In this document: positions 1 to 6,960 of the stretch, one piece after another
Position numbering within the stretch: the first letter of the stretch is position 1
Layout: each line of letters opens with the position of its first letter
Source: Acidobacteriaceae bacterium
GTDB taxonomy: Bacteria > Acidobacteriota > Terriglobia > Terriglobales > Acidobacteriaceae
Reading direction: 5' to 3'
NCBI GenBank assembly: GCA_030040175.1
Contig: JASHUF010000317.1
Span: forward strand, 1 to 17,217
DNA: 17,217 nucleotides
Translations under genes and position numbers: made by a program
Notes under the pieces: model-generated
What the model saw: the letters and a program-made list of their open reading frames with translations, nothing else
Told to the model about the DNA's origin: nothing
Databases searched by the model: none

Positions 1-1678
1 CGACTTCCGTCTTGTCCGCGGCCGCCACCTTCTCGCCGGAATCCTTCAGCATCTTCTCGATGTTGTAGACCAGCCCGTCGAGCGCGTTGCGCGCCTCAAT
101 CTCCTCGCGCTTCTCCTTATCCTCGGCCGCGTGCGCCTCGGCCTCCTTGGCCATCTTCTCCACTTCTTCCTTGGAGAGGCCCGAGCTCGACGTAATCGTG
201 ATGCGCGTGTCCTTGCCCGTGGCGTTGTCCTTCGCCGTCACGTTCAGAATGCCGTTGGCATCGATGTCGAACGTGACCTCGATCTGCGGCACGCCGCGCG
301 GTGCCGGAGGAATGCCGCCCAGCTTGAACTTGCCCAGCGTGCGGTTCTGCCCCGCCATGGGCCGCTCGCCCTGCAGCACGTGCACCTCGACTTCGGTCTG
401 CGAATCGGCTGCCGTCGAGAACGTCTCCGTCTTCTTGGTCGGAATGGTCGTGTTGCGCGGAATCATGGGCGTGGCCACGCCGCCCAGCGTCTCAATGGCC
501 AGCGTCAGCGGCGTCACGTCCAGCAGCAGCAGGTCCTTCACTTCGCCCGCCAGCACGCCCGCCTGCACCGCCGCGCCCACGGCCACCACCTCATCGGGGT
601 TCACGCCCCGGTGCGGCTCCTTGCCGAAGAGATTCTTCACCAGTTCCTGAATCTTGGGCATGCGCGTCTGCCCGCCCACCAGCACCACCTCATCGATGTC
701 GCTGGTCTTCACGCCGGCATCGCTCATGGCCTGTTTGCACGGCCCAATCGACTTCTCGAGCAGATCGTTCACCATCTGCTCCAGCTTGGCGCGCGTCAGC
801 TTGCGCACCAGGTGCTTCGGCCCGCTTGCATCCGCCGTGATAAATGGTAGATTGATCTCCGTTTCCACCGTGGTCGAGAGCTCGATCTTGGCTTTCTCCG
901 CGGCATCTTTGAGCCGCTGCAGCGCCATCTCGTTGCCCTTGGAGCTCAGGTCCAGCCCCTCCTCCTGCTTGAACTCGGCAATCAGCCAGTCCACAATGCG
1001 CTGGTCAAGATTGTCGCCGCCCAAGTGCGTGTCGCCGTTGGTCGACTTCACCTCGATCACGCCTTCGCCCACTTCCAGAATCGAGATATCGAACGTGCCG
1101 CCGCCGAAATCGTACACGGCGATGGTCTCGTCCTTCTTCTTGTCCAGCCCGTAGGCCAGCGCCGCCGCCGTGGGTTCGTTCACAATGCGCTTCACTTCGA
1201 GGCCCGCAATCTTGCCCGCATCCTTGGTGGCCTGACGCTGCGCGTCGTTAAAGTAGGCCGGCACGGTGATCACGGCCTCGCTTACGGTCTCACCCAGGTA
1301 GGCCTCGGCGCTCTTCTTCAATTTCTGCAGGATCATGGCCGAAATCTCGGGCGGTGTGTACTCCTTACCCTGCGCCACCACGGCCACGTGGTCGCCCTGC
1401 TTCACCACCTTGTAGGGCACCATCTTCATCTCGTCCGTCACTTCTTCATAGCGCCGGCCCATGAAGCGCTTGATCGAATAAATCGTGTTCTCGGGGTTGG
1501 TGATGGCCTGGCGCTTGGCCACCTGGCCTACCAGCCGCTCGCCGCTCTTCGAGAAACCGACGATCGAGGGCGTTGTCCGCGCACCCTCCTCATTCGCAAT
1601 CACTTTCGGTTCGCCGCCCTCCAGCACCGCAACGCACGAGTTGGTGGTGCCCAGGTCGATGCCAATAATCTTTGCCAT
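1..1678 (-). CDS. dnaK: Molecular chaperone DnaK (Hsp70), 3' end cut by window edge
   Basis: ATP-dependent cytoplasmic chaperone that binds exposed hydrophobic segments and works with DnaJ and GrpE. Reading the minus strand from the ATG at 1678 gives [20 protein letters not shown], the Hsp70 phosphate-1 motif. Further in are [11 protein letters not shown] (phosphate 2), [13 protein letters not shown] (adenosine motif) and the interdomain linker [11 protein letters not shown], then most of the beta-sandwich substrate-binding domain. About 559 codons are present; DnaK is usually near 640 residues, so roughly the last 80 (helical lid and tail) lie outside. There is no frameshift. An AGG-rich Shine-Dalgarno stretch precedes the ATG. 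The gene has its own promoter in the 206-bp gap to the peroxiredoxin gene upstream. Identification is certain from the motifs. Confidence 0.98.
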   Translation of the reverse strand, partial: MAKIIGIDLGTTNSCVAVLEGGEPKVIANEEGARTTPSIVGFSKSGERLVGQVAKRQAITNPENTIYSIKRFMGRRYEEVTDEMKMVPYKVVKQGDHVAVVAQGKEYTPPEISAMILQKLKKSAEAYLGETVSEAVITVPAYFNDAQRQATKDAGKIAGLEVKRIVNEPTAAALAYGLDKKKDETIAVYDFGGGTFDISILEVGEGVIEVKSTNGDTHLGGDNLDQRIVDWLIAEFKQEEGLDLSSKGNEMALQRLKDAAEKAKIELSTTVETEINLPFITADASGPKHLVRKLTRAKLEQMVNDLLEKSIGPCKQAMSDAGVKTSDIDEVVLVGGQTRMPKIQELVKNLFGKEPHRGVNPDEVVAVGAAVQAGVLAGEVKDLLLLDVTPLTLAIETLGGVATPMIPRNTTIPTKKTETFSTAADSQTEVEVHVLQGERPMAGQNRTLGKFKLGGIPPAPRGVPQIEVTFDIDANGILNVTAKDNATGKDTRITITSSSGLSKEEVEKMAKEAEAHAAEDKEKREEIEARNALDGLVYNIEKMLKDSGEKVAAADKTEV

Positions 1679-1727
1679 GGATTTTTCCTGCCTTTGGAAG
1701 AAATTCTGCCTTAGAAACCTGCGTCGC

Positions 1728-1758
1728 TAGAATGGCAGATTGAGTGAAATACTGTCAA
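1728..1758 (-). promoter_or_regulatory. Candidate dnaK promoter
   Basis: On the minus strand a perfect TTGACA (1758-1753) is followed after 18 bases by CATTCT (1734-1729), or after 19 bases by ATTCTA. This fits a housekeeping sigma-factor promoter with a leader of about 45 bases. The downstream box sits in TGCCATTCTA, which also resembles part of the heat-shock consensus CCCCATNT, so a sigma-32-like reading cannot be excluded. No CIRCE (HrcA) inverted repeat is seen between promoter and start codon. Confidence 0.6.
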
Positions 1759-1770
1759 CTTTTTTGATGC

Positions 1771-1794
1771 GGATATCCTAAATAGGATGCATCC
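1771..1794. promoter_or_regulatory. Three overlapping palindromes upstream of dnaK -35
   Basis: GGATATCC (1771-1778), ATCCTAAATAGGAT (1775-1788, arms ATCCTA/TAGGAT) and GGATGCATCC (1785-1794) overlap to form a dense symmetric block. It lies 12 bases upstream (on the minus strand) of the dnaK -35 box and downstream of the peroxiredoxin stop codon. The position suits an activator or regulator site. The arms are too short and lack a T-run, so it is not a convincing terminator. The binding factor is unknown. Confidence 0.4.
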
Positions 1795-1884
1795 TTTTGA
1801 GCTGGTTGCCTTTTGCCAGATCAGCCGACGCGGTTTGGACCGTCCAGGGTGGTCGATTCCATTAAGCCAATTAAAAAGAATGCC

Positions 1885-2535
1885 TTACAAGAAGGCACAC
1901 GCAGCCGCCAGCACCTCTTCGGGCTCCGGTCGTACCCGGAAGTCCGCATGCGCCTCGGCATACACGATCTTTCCCTCCCGGTCGACCCCATACGTCGCCG
2001 GGATCGGCAGCCGCCAGCTCTCGTCCCCGTTGACGAAGGGGATATTCACCAGGATCGACCGGTAGTACTCGCGGTGATACTCAGGCACCGTGTAGGCTAG
2101 GCCGAACTGCCCGGCCACGCGGCAGCCGGGATCGCTCAGCACCGGGAACGGCAGCATGTGCTGCCCGATCATGAAGTCGCTCTGCCGTTCCACCTGCGGG
2201 CTGATGGCCACCAGCAGCGCCCCGCACTCGCGCAACCGCCCGTAGACGTCCCGCCACGCCTCGAGCTCGGTCATGCAGTAGGGGCACCAGCGCCCGCGAA
2301 AGAATTTGATCACCAGAGGAGCCAGAGCCAACAGATCGGCGCTGCGCACCGGCTTGCCGGCCGCATCGTTCAGCGTGAACTCCGGCGCCTGCGCGCCCAC
2401 CGGCAAAATTTTCCTCTCGATACCGGAGTGAAACAGCTCCTCCACGGCCCGCTCGCCCACCGCCAGCCGCTCGGCCTGCACCAGCCGCCGCGTGTTGGCG
2501 GTAATCTCGTCGAGCTGGTCCTGGAGGGCGGTCAT
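1885..2535 (-). CDS. Peroxiredoxin-like (AhpC/TSA family) protein
   Basis: 216-residue thioredoxin-fold protein, probably a cytoplasmic peroxidase reducing hydroperoxides. After an amphipathic N-terminal helix (MTALQDQLDEI) the redoxin domain begins near residue 45 (VGAQAPEFTLNDAAGKPV). The active-site region is FFRGRWCPYC (C84-P-Y-C87), followed by LVAISPQ, FPVLSD and LPIPATYGVDREGKIVYA. The CPYC arrangement and LPIPAT segment are typical of the 'PRX-like 2' branch, rather than classical AhpC with PxxxTxxC. It starts at an ATG that overlaps the upstream gene's stop as ATGA, so it is probably translationally coupled to the ATPase/nuclease-like pair. The N terminus matches the family start, so the start is well supported. 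Its physiological substrate cannot be read from sequence. Confidence 0.93.
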   Translation of the reverse strand: MTALQDQLDEITANTRRLVQAERLAVGERAVEELFHSGIERKILPVGAQAPEFTLNDAAGKPVRSADLLALAPLVIKFFRGRWCPYCMTELEAWRDVYGRLRECGALLVAISPQVERQSDFMIGQHMLPFPVLSDPGCRVAGQFGLAYTVPEYHREYYRSILVNIPFVNGDESWRLPIPATYGVDREGKIVYAEAHADFRVRPEPEEVLAAACAFL

Positions 2536-3002
2536 GGCCTCTTCGGAACGAATTCAGCGAAATCGCGTTCTTCGCCGTTGTGGGTCGAAATCAGAAGGAT
2601 CGCACCACGAATACGGACGCTCTCTCGATAGCCGGCGACTTTCGTACTTGCTCTCGGATACTCTGAACATAGTATCCAGGCTCCGATAGGCTGCGCTTGC
2701 TCATGTTCCGCGTGTCCGGTCCAAAAGTCCAAAGTCGCCTGAACCTGAACTATCGCGCGGCCGACGTTCGTTCCCTTTAATTCCACGATGACGTCGACGA
2801 CCTGTGCCTTCGATGCAATCCAATCGGCCGCAGGTCGATTCGGAGGTGCTAAGCATCCGTCCACGCGGATTCGGCGCACTTGGCCTCGGTCAGAGTTGAG
2901 GAGAATTGCGGTCTTTCCTGTGCCCGGGTCCGTCAGTTTCACTTTCGAATGGCGAATGTTCTCAATGCAATGTTGGACGAGAGGCGCGTGCCTATTTGCC
3001 AT
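2532..3002 (-). CDS. Small PD-(D/E)XK-like protein paired with AAA ATPase
   Basis: 156 residues from the ATG at 3002, which lies inside the last codons of the ATPase gene (11-base overlap). GGAG sits 8 bases upstream within the ATPase coding sequence. A longer in-frame start at 3071 exists but would overlap the ATPase much more and has an unlikely N terminus. Seen directly: DGCLAPPNRPAADWIASKA then VVDVIVELKGTNVGRAIVQVQATLDFW. D60, E74 and K76 form a D-x(13)-E-L-K pattern on a predicted strand, followed by a helix with Q86 and Q88, which resembles the PD-(D/E)XK nuclease core. The DxxI/ELKGxxxxxAxxQ layout recalls small proteins found next to ABC-type AAA ATPases, so a nuclease or effector role is inferred. 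No transmembrane segment is seen. The gene is real by overlap and coupling; its function is only moderately supported. Confidence 0.75.
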   Translation of the reverse strand: MANRHAPLVQHCIENIRHSKVKLTDPGTGKTAILLNSDRGQVRRIRVDGCLAPPNRPAADWIASKAQVVDVIVELKGTNVGRAIVQVQATLDFWTGHAEHEQAQPIGAWILCSEYPRASTKVAGYRESVRIRGAILLISTHNGEERDFAEFVPKRP

Positions 3003-4341
3003 ACTGGATCTCCAGCAACTGGCCGAACTCGTCGCTAATTTTGCTGGAGACATCATCCAGGTAATCGCCATCGATCAGGCCCGTTTTTTCGTCGTAAATT
3101 GACTCGGTTTCGAACTTGCCTGGATCGGCTTCAACCGGCTTGAGCGCGTAGGCACGGAAGTCCTCCGGACGGATCCAATATTTCTGGTCGAGGATCTTGC
3201 TGACAGCTTCCCGATGATCCCCACTGATGTCGCCGACTAGCCCGGCCTTGATCAGATTGTCGAAGGCAGAAAGGATGTAAGGGCTGTGGGTCGTGATGAC
3301 CCAATGCGCATCTAGTATTGGCTCGTTGGCGATGCGTGCAAATATCCGAACGAGATCGTACTGCGTTGACGGGAAGACGCTCATTTCTGGCTCTTCAAGA
3401 AAGAAGAGACGCATATGAAGAGCTTGCGACAAATCAAGCAATTGAGAAACTGCGGAAGATGCCCCAACGAATTCACGCAAACAAGTTACAAGAGGAAGAA
3501 GCTCCAGCGTTCCAGACGATAAGAGGGAAAGAGGAATCTCGCGATCGCCCTCAGCCAAAAATACCGCTCTTCCTGCTCGAACCTCAATTTCTCCTCGAAG
3601 AATTCGTCGGCTCTCCCTGTCGATCCACTTGCTTAGATCATGCGCTAGTCCGTGCCTTGGAATCCTGACTGAATAATCGAAGGAAAAGTCTTGAGAAAAG
3701 CGCAGGTCAATCGGATCGCCCCTCTGGCTTATTGCCAAAGCGGCCTTCTGGGGCGTCACAAACAAGGACCGAGAAGACGGAATATACATATAGCTGTCGG
3801 GAGTGCGGCTTTGTAAACCCAACAGCACATCTCGAATTTCGTGGACATAATTTTCAACTTCCACTCTTCCGTGCTCCGCCCTCTCCGCTTCGATCCTTTT
3901 CTGGATATCCTCAAACCGGAGCCGAACTTCGGGAGAGAACTCGACCCCTACGGAGCCTCCACCTGCGCCAACCTGCCCTAAATCGGGGTCATAAATGCCC
4001 GGAGCATGATTTCGGGATAGCGAAACCCAGTAGCTACCGTTCAGAAACAAGACCTCGGCGTTGCGCTCCAGACCCAACGGCGGAAACCACGTGAAAAACT
4101 CGTCCGTGACTCGATTGCGAAAGCCAACGAACCCTTCCGCGCCCCTTATCGACAATTCTGCTTGCTCGATGACGACGCGCTGGAAAAAATAGGCCAGCTT
4201 GCAAAGCAAGCTCTTCCCGCTCGCCTGCGGTCCAATCAGCACAGTGATTTTGCCGAATTCTAACTCGGCATGTTTGATCACCGAGAAGTTGTCGACGGTC
4301 AACTTCCGCACCGGGCGCGTTTTGTTATTGTTGTCGTTCAC
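2992..4341 (-). CDS. AAA family ATPase (ABC/OLD-like, no TOPRIM domain)
   Basis: 449 residues starting at GTG 4341 with AAGGGG just upstream. Motifs in order: Walker A GPQASGKS (37-44) after VDNFSVIKHAELEFGKITVLIG; YIPSSRSLF (186-194); ABC-type signature LLSSGTLELLPL (273-284); Walker B RLFFLEEPEM (311-320); switch His in TTHSPYIL (350-357). This is the AAA_15/AAA_21 architecture shared by OLD, RloA, AriA and PtuA-like ATPases. The roughly 90 residues after the His switch lack TOPRIM acidic motifs, so it is not a complete OLD nuclease. It overlaps the small PD-(D/E)XK-like gene, which argues for a two-component ATPase/effector module. Base composition looks more AT-rich than the flanking dnaK and ffh, which fits horizontal acquisition. 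The defence role is inferred. Confidence 0.92.
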   Translation of the reverse strand: MNDNNNKTRPVRKLTVDNFSVIKHAELEFGKITVLIGPQASGKSLLCKLAYFFQRVVIEQAELSIRGAEGFVGFRNRVTDEFFTWFPPLGLERNAEVLFLNGSYWVSLSRNHAPGIYDPDLGQVGAGGGSVGVEFSPEVRLRFEDIQKRIEAERAEHGRVEVENYVHEIRDVLLGLQSRTPDSYMYIPSSRSLFVTPQKAALAISQRGDPIDLRFSQDFSFDYSVRIPRHGLAHDLSKWIDRESRRILRGEIEVRAGRAVFLAEGDREIPLSLLSSGTLELLPLVTCLREFVGASSAVSQLLDLSQALHMRLFFLEEPEMSVFPSTQYDLVRIFARIANEPILDAHWVITTHSPYILSAFDNLIKAGLVGDISGDHREAVSKILDQKYWIRPEDFRAYALKPVEADPGKFETESIYDEKTGLIDGDYLDDVSSKISDEFGQLLEIQYGK

Positions 4342-4370
4342 TGCACCCCTTCCCGCGAAAGCAACCGCAG

Positions 4371-4416
4371 ATCCTTCGACTCTCCCTCGTTTCCCTCGGG
4401 ATCGCTCAGGATGACA
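4371..4416. repeat. REP-like intergenic palindrome
   Basis: ATCCTTCGACTC on the left and GATCGCTCAGGATGACA on the right form an imperfect inverted repeat (ATCCT/AGGAT ends) in the gap between ffh and the ATPase. The form recalls extragenic palindromes of the 'ATCCTTCG...CTCAGGATGAC' type that I recall as common in acidobacterial and other soil genomes. Only one copy is in the window, so repetitiveness is recalled, not shown here. Confidence 0.4.
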
Positions 4417-4445
4417 AACTTGAAACGACTACTCTAGGCGCAATT

Positions 4446-5840
4446 CTACCGCCCAAACCTCTGCCGCCCGCCCAGCCCCATCCCGCTCAGGCCGCCACGC
4501 AGCATGCTCTTGGCCAGCCCGCCGCGGCCCATCTGCTTGAACATCTTCGCCATCTGCGCGTACTGGCGCAGAAGCTGGTTCACGTCCTGCACCGTCGTCC
4601 CCGAGCCGGCCGCAATGCGCTTGCGCCGCGAGCCCGAAATAATCTCGTGGTTGCGCCGCTCCTTCGGAGTCATCGAATTGATGATCGCCTCCAGGCGCAC
4701 GAACTGCTTCTCATCCACTTGGCTGCTGGCCTGCTTGAGCCCCGCAAACGGCCCCACGCTGGGCATCATCTTCATGATCGATTCCATCGAGCCGAGCTTC
4801 TTGATCTGCTTCAGCTGGTCGCGAAAATCCTCAAGCGAAAATCCATCGCCCAGCAGCGCCTTCTTGGCCAGCTCCTCGCTCTTTCTGCGGTCGAGCTTCT
4901 CCTCGGCCCGCTCGATAAGCGAGAGCATGTCGCCCATGCCCAGAATGCGGCCCACGATGCGGTCGGGATGAAACGGCTCGAAGGCGTCCGGCTTTTCGCC
5001 CACGCCGATAAACTTGATTGGCTGGCCGGTCACGTGGCGAATCGAGAGCGCTGCGCCGCCGCGCGCATCGCCATCCATCTTCGTCAGCACCACGCCCGTC
5101 AGCCCCAGCCGCGCGTGAAACTCCTGCGCCGAGTTGACGGCATCCTGGCCGGTCATGGCGTCGGCCACAAACAGAATCTCCGCCGGCGAGAGCAGCTTTT
5201 TCAGCCGCTCCATCTCCGTCATCAGCTCTTCGTCCACGTGCAAGCGGCCCGCGGTGTCCACAATGAGCGTGTCGCAGCCCATGATGACCGCCTCGCGCCG
5301 CGCCTCTTTTGCCAATCGCTCGACGAGCCCCGATCCCGCCGCCTCGCCCTTCAGGTCGCCCTCGTAGAGCTTAGCCTCGATCGCTCTCGCCACCACCTTC
5401 AACTGCTCGCGCGCCGCCGGCCGGTACACGTCTACGGAAACCAGCATAGGCCGATGGCCGCCCTTCTTGAGCCACGCGGCCAGTTTGCCGCTGGTCGTCG
5501 TCTTGCCGGAGCCCTGCAATCCCGCCATCAAAATCACCGTAGGCGGCTGCGAGGCGAACTTGAACCGCGCCGTGTCGCGTCCCAGCAGCTCGACGAGCTC
5601 GTCGCGCACGATCTTGATCACCTGCTCGGAAGGCGAAAGCGCGGTCAGCACCTCCGTTCCCACGGCCTTGGCGCGGATGTGCTCAATCAGCTCGCTCACC
5701 ACCTTCAGGTTCACGTCGGCCTCGAGCAGCGCCGTGCGAATCTCCTTGAGCGCCTCGCCGATGTTTTCTTCCGTCAGCGTGCCCTGCCCGCGCAGGTTCT
5801 TGAAGACGCGTTGCAGCTTGTCTGTAAGATTGTCAAACAT
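4446..5840 (-). CDS. ffh: Signal recognition particle protein Ffh (SRP54)
   Basis: GTPase subunit of the signal recognition particle. It binds 4.5S RNA and signal peptides of nascent chains and docks with FtsY to deliver ribosomes to the membrane. The 464 residues match the family's usual length. The N-terminal helical bundle (1-90) leads into the G domain: P-loop GLQGSGKT (107-114), DTAGR (195-199), TKMDGDARGG (253-262). The methionine-rich M domain follows, with GMGDMLSLIERAEE, SMESIMKMMPSVG and a SGSRRKRIAAGSG RNA-binding stretch. The start is ATG 5840. It is transcribed divergently from the carbonic anhydrase gene across a 107-bp gap. The 4.5S RNA gene is not seen in this window. Confidence 0.98.
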   Translation of the reverse strand: MFDNLTDKLQRVFKNLRGQGTLTEENIGEALKEIRTALLEADVNLKVVSELIEHIRAKAVGTEVLTALSPSEQVIKIVRDELVELLGRDTARFKFASQPPTVILMAGLQGSGKTTTSGKLAAWLKKGGHRPMLVSVDVYRPAAREQLKVVARAIEAKLYEGDLKGEAAGSGLVERLAKEARREAVIMGCDTLIVDTAGRLHVDEELMTEMERLKKLLSPAEILFVADAMTGQDAVNSAQEFHARLGLTGVVLTKMDGDARGGAALSIRHVTGQPIKFIGVGEKPDAFEPFHPDRIVGRILGMGDMLSLIERAEEKLDRRKSEELAKKALLGDGFSLEDFRDQLKQIKKLGSMESIMKMMPSVGPFAGLKQASSQVDEKQFVRLEAIINSMTPKERRNHEIISGSRRKRIAAGSGTTVQDVNQLLRQYAQMAKMFKQMGRGGLAKSMLRGGLSGMGLGGRQRFGR

Positions 5841-5872
5841 AGATCCGCTTCCAGTGTATCGAAACTTCCGCC

Positions 5873-5902
5873 ACGCATGCTAAACGCGCCATCCGCATGC
5901 GT
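5873..5902. promoter_or_regulatory. Inverted repeat in ffh/carbonic anhydrase divergent gap
   Basis: Perfect 8-bp arms ACGCATGC (5873-5880) and GCATGCGT (5895-5902) are separated by 14 bases, between two divergent start codons. Position and spacing suit an operator for a dimeric regulator or a small cruciform. No T-run follows, so a terminator is unlikely. No strong -35/-10 pair could be assigned for either gene. Confidence 0.35.
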
Positions 5903-5947
5903 TACGCTGGTTAGAGAGCAAGTTTCTCCGAAGGGTTAATACGCAAC

Positions 5948-6580
5948 GTGGATCGATTGATCGCAGGGCACAAACAGTTTCTCGCCGAAAAATTCCCGGC
6001 GCGCAAGAGCGAGTTTCATTTGCTCGCCGAGTCGCAGGCTCCTGAGTACCTCTTCATCACCTGCGCCGACTCGCGCATCGTGCCCGATCTGATCCTCGGC
6101 ACAGGCCCCGGCGAGCTCTTTATCTCGCGCTCCATCGGCAATGTGGTGCCCGTCGCGGATGCAGGCAGCGCGGACGGCGTCACCGCAACCGTCGAGTACG
6201 CGGTAGAAGTGCTCAAAGTCCGGCACGTGATCGTCTGCGGCCACTCTGATTGCGGCGCGCTCAAGGCCGCGCTCGATCGTAAGAATCTTGAAAAACTGCC
6301 GAAATCCCGGCGCTGGCTGCAGTATGTGGAGGCTGCTTTCGTGCATCGCCAGCCTCTCGACCCGGCCGACGGTGAGCATGCCGAACTTGCTTCGCTGATC
6401 CGCGGCAACGTGGTGGCGCAACTCAAGAATTTGCGCGAACAGCCCTCCGTGGCACGCGCCCTGATGGAAGGCCGGCTCGCAGTACATGGGTGGTATTACG
6501 ACATCCTCACCGGCCGCATCGAGCAATACGACGAAAAACTGCGGCGGTTTGAGCCGCTTGCCGGCGCGGAGGCGAGCTGA
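5948..6580 (+). CDS. Beta-class carbonic anhydrase
   Basis: Cytoplasmic zinc enzyme interconverting CO2 and bicarbonate. 210 residues from a GTG at 5948 with GAAGGG about 12 bases upstream. The zinc-site motifs are ITCADSR (C39-A-D41-S-R43) and CGHSDCGA (H99, C102), giving ligands C39, H99 and C102 with the D41/R43 dyad. GPGELFISRSIGNVVP and AVEVLKVRHVIVCGHSDCGA are typical of the beta class. The C-terminal HGWYYDILTGRIEQYD is also conserved in this group. Length is normal for a bacterial beta-CA. It stands alone, divergent from ffh and convergent with the gene remnant downstream. Confidence 0.96.
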   Translation: MDRLIAGHKQFLAEKFPARKSEFHLLAESQAPEYLFITCADSRIVPDLILGTGPGELFISRSIGNVVPVADAGSADGVTATVEYAVEVLKVRHVIVCGHSDCGALKAALDRKNLEKLPKSRRWLQYVEAAFVHRQPLDPADGEHAELASLIRGNVVAQLKNLREQPSVARALMEGRLAVHGWYYDILTGRIEQYDEKLRRFEPLAGAEAS

Positions 6581-6586
6581 ACGTGT

Positions 6587-6753
6587 TCAGCCCTTCCGGT
6601 CGCGCGCAGCCCTCACATAATTGTGCGAGAGCTTGATGTGGGCCGCCTGGGTGGTCAGCAGCTGACGAACCGGTAACGGAAGATAGGCGTCCATGGCGCG
6701 GTCATAGGCGGCGGCGGTCTCGTCCTGCCTTCTTCGCGCGCAAGGAATCTTTA
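6587..6753 (-). pseudogene. 3' remnant of PA2169/DUF2383-like four-helix-bundle gene
   Basis: Reading the minus strand toward the TGA at 6589-6587 gives RRRQDETAAAYDRAMDAYLP, then PVRQLLTTQAAHIKLSHNYV and RAARDRKG. This fits the C-terminal helix pair of PA2169/DUF2383 proteins (pattern CERGED..aYe.AL...LP..vr.l...Q...i...HdrvralRD). No start codon with a ribosome site lies in frame. The similarity runs out at the border of the 109-bp inverted-repeat element (6756), and no N-terminal part is found beyond that element. I read this as a gene whose 5' part was lost at or after insertion of the element. The family assignment rests on pattern memory over about 50 residues. Confidence 0.55.
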
Positions 6754-6755
6754 CG

Positions 6756-6864
6756 GCATTTTCTGAGTTACTGTGTCCTTTTCATTTCCTCGTAAGGCCG
6801 CCGCTCCCTGTTGGTCGCGTCGACTCTGCCTTCCGTCTTGGGGATACAGCTACTCAGAAAATGC
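6756..6864 (+). mobile_element. 109-bp MITE-like element, copy 1
   Basis: Perfect 13-bp terminal inverted repeats GCATTTTCTGAGT (6756-6768) and ACTCAGAAAATGC (6852-6864). The inverted symmetry continues imperfectly to about 23 bp (3 mismatches). A second, inverted copy of identical length is at 9719-9827, with 8 differences by my alignment (about 93% identical). It has no coding capacity for a transposase. A clear target-site duplication is not visible. Copy 1 lies 96 bp past the stop of the efflux-pump gene and abuts the gene remnant. It could be a MITE moved by a transposase elsewhere, or a large REP/BIME-type element. Confidence 0.8.
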
Positions 6865-6960
6865 GTTAGCCGTTCCCCATGAGGTCCACGCCCCTCTGCC
6901 CCAAGCGCGACAATTCCCCGCGCGCGCACCGCGGCCCCAGTGCACCGGAAAGATCGCCAT

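Noticed and set aside
1025..1714. Long plus-strand open frames opposite dnaK (also 131-850)
   Set aside because: Mirror frames of a GC-rich, highly conserved gene; no family features and His/Arg/Leu-rich composition typical of antisense reading.
2992..4341. ATPase as a complete OLD or Gabija GajA nuclease, or as PARIS AriA
   Set aside because: No TOPRIM motifs in the C terminus, and the partner is PD-(D/E)XK-like rather than UvrD-like or DUF4435, so no named system is assigned.
4647..5939. 430-codon plus-strand open frame opposite ffh
   Set aside because: Antisense shadow of ffh: low-complexity His/Arg/Leu translation, no ribosome site, and it runs past the ffh start.
6850..6960. 36-codon minus-strand frame directly after the efflux stop, ending in the 109-bp element
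   Set aside because: Trp/Gly/Arg-rich, no ribosome site, no recognisable family.
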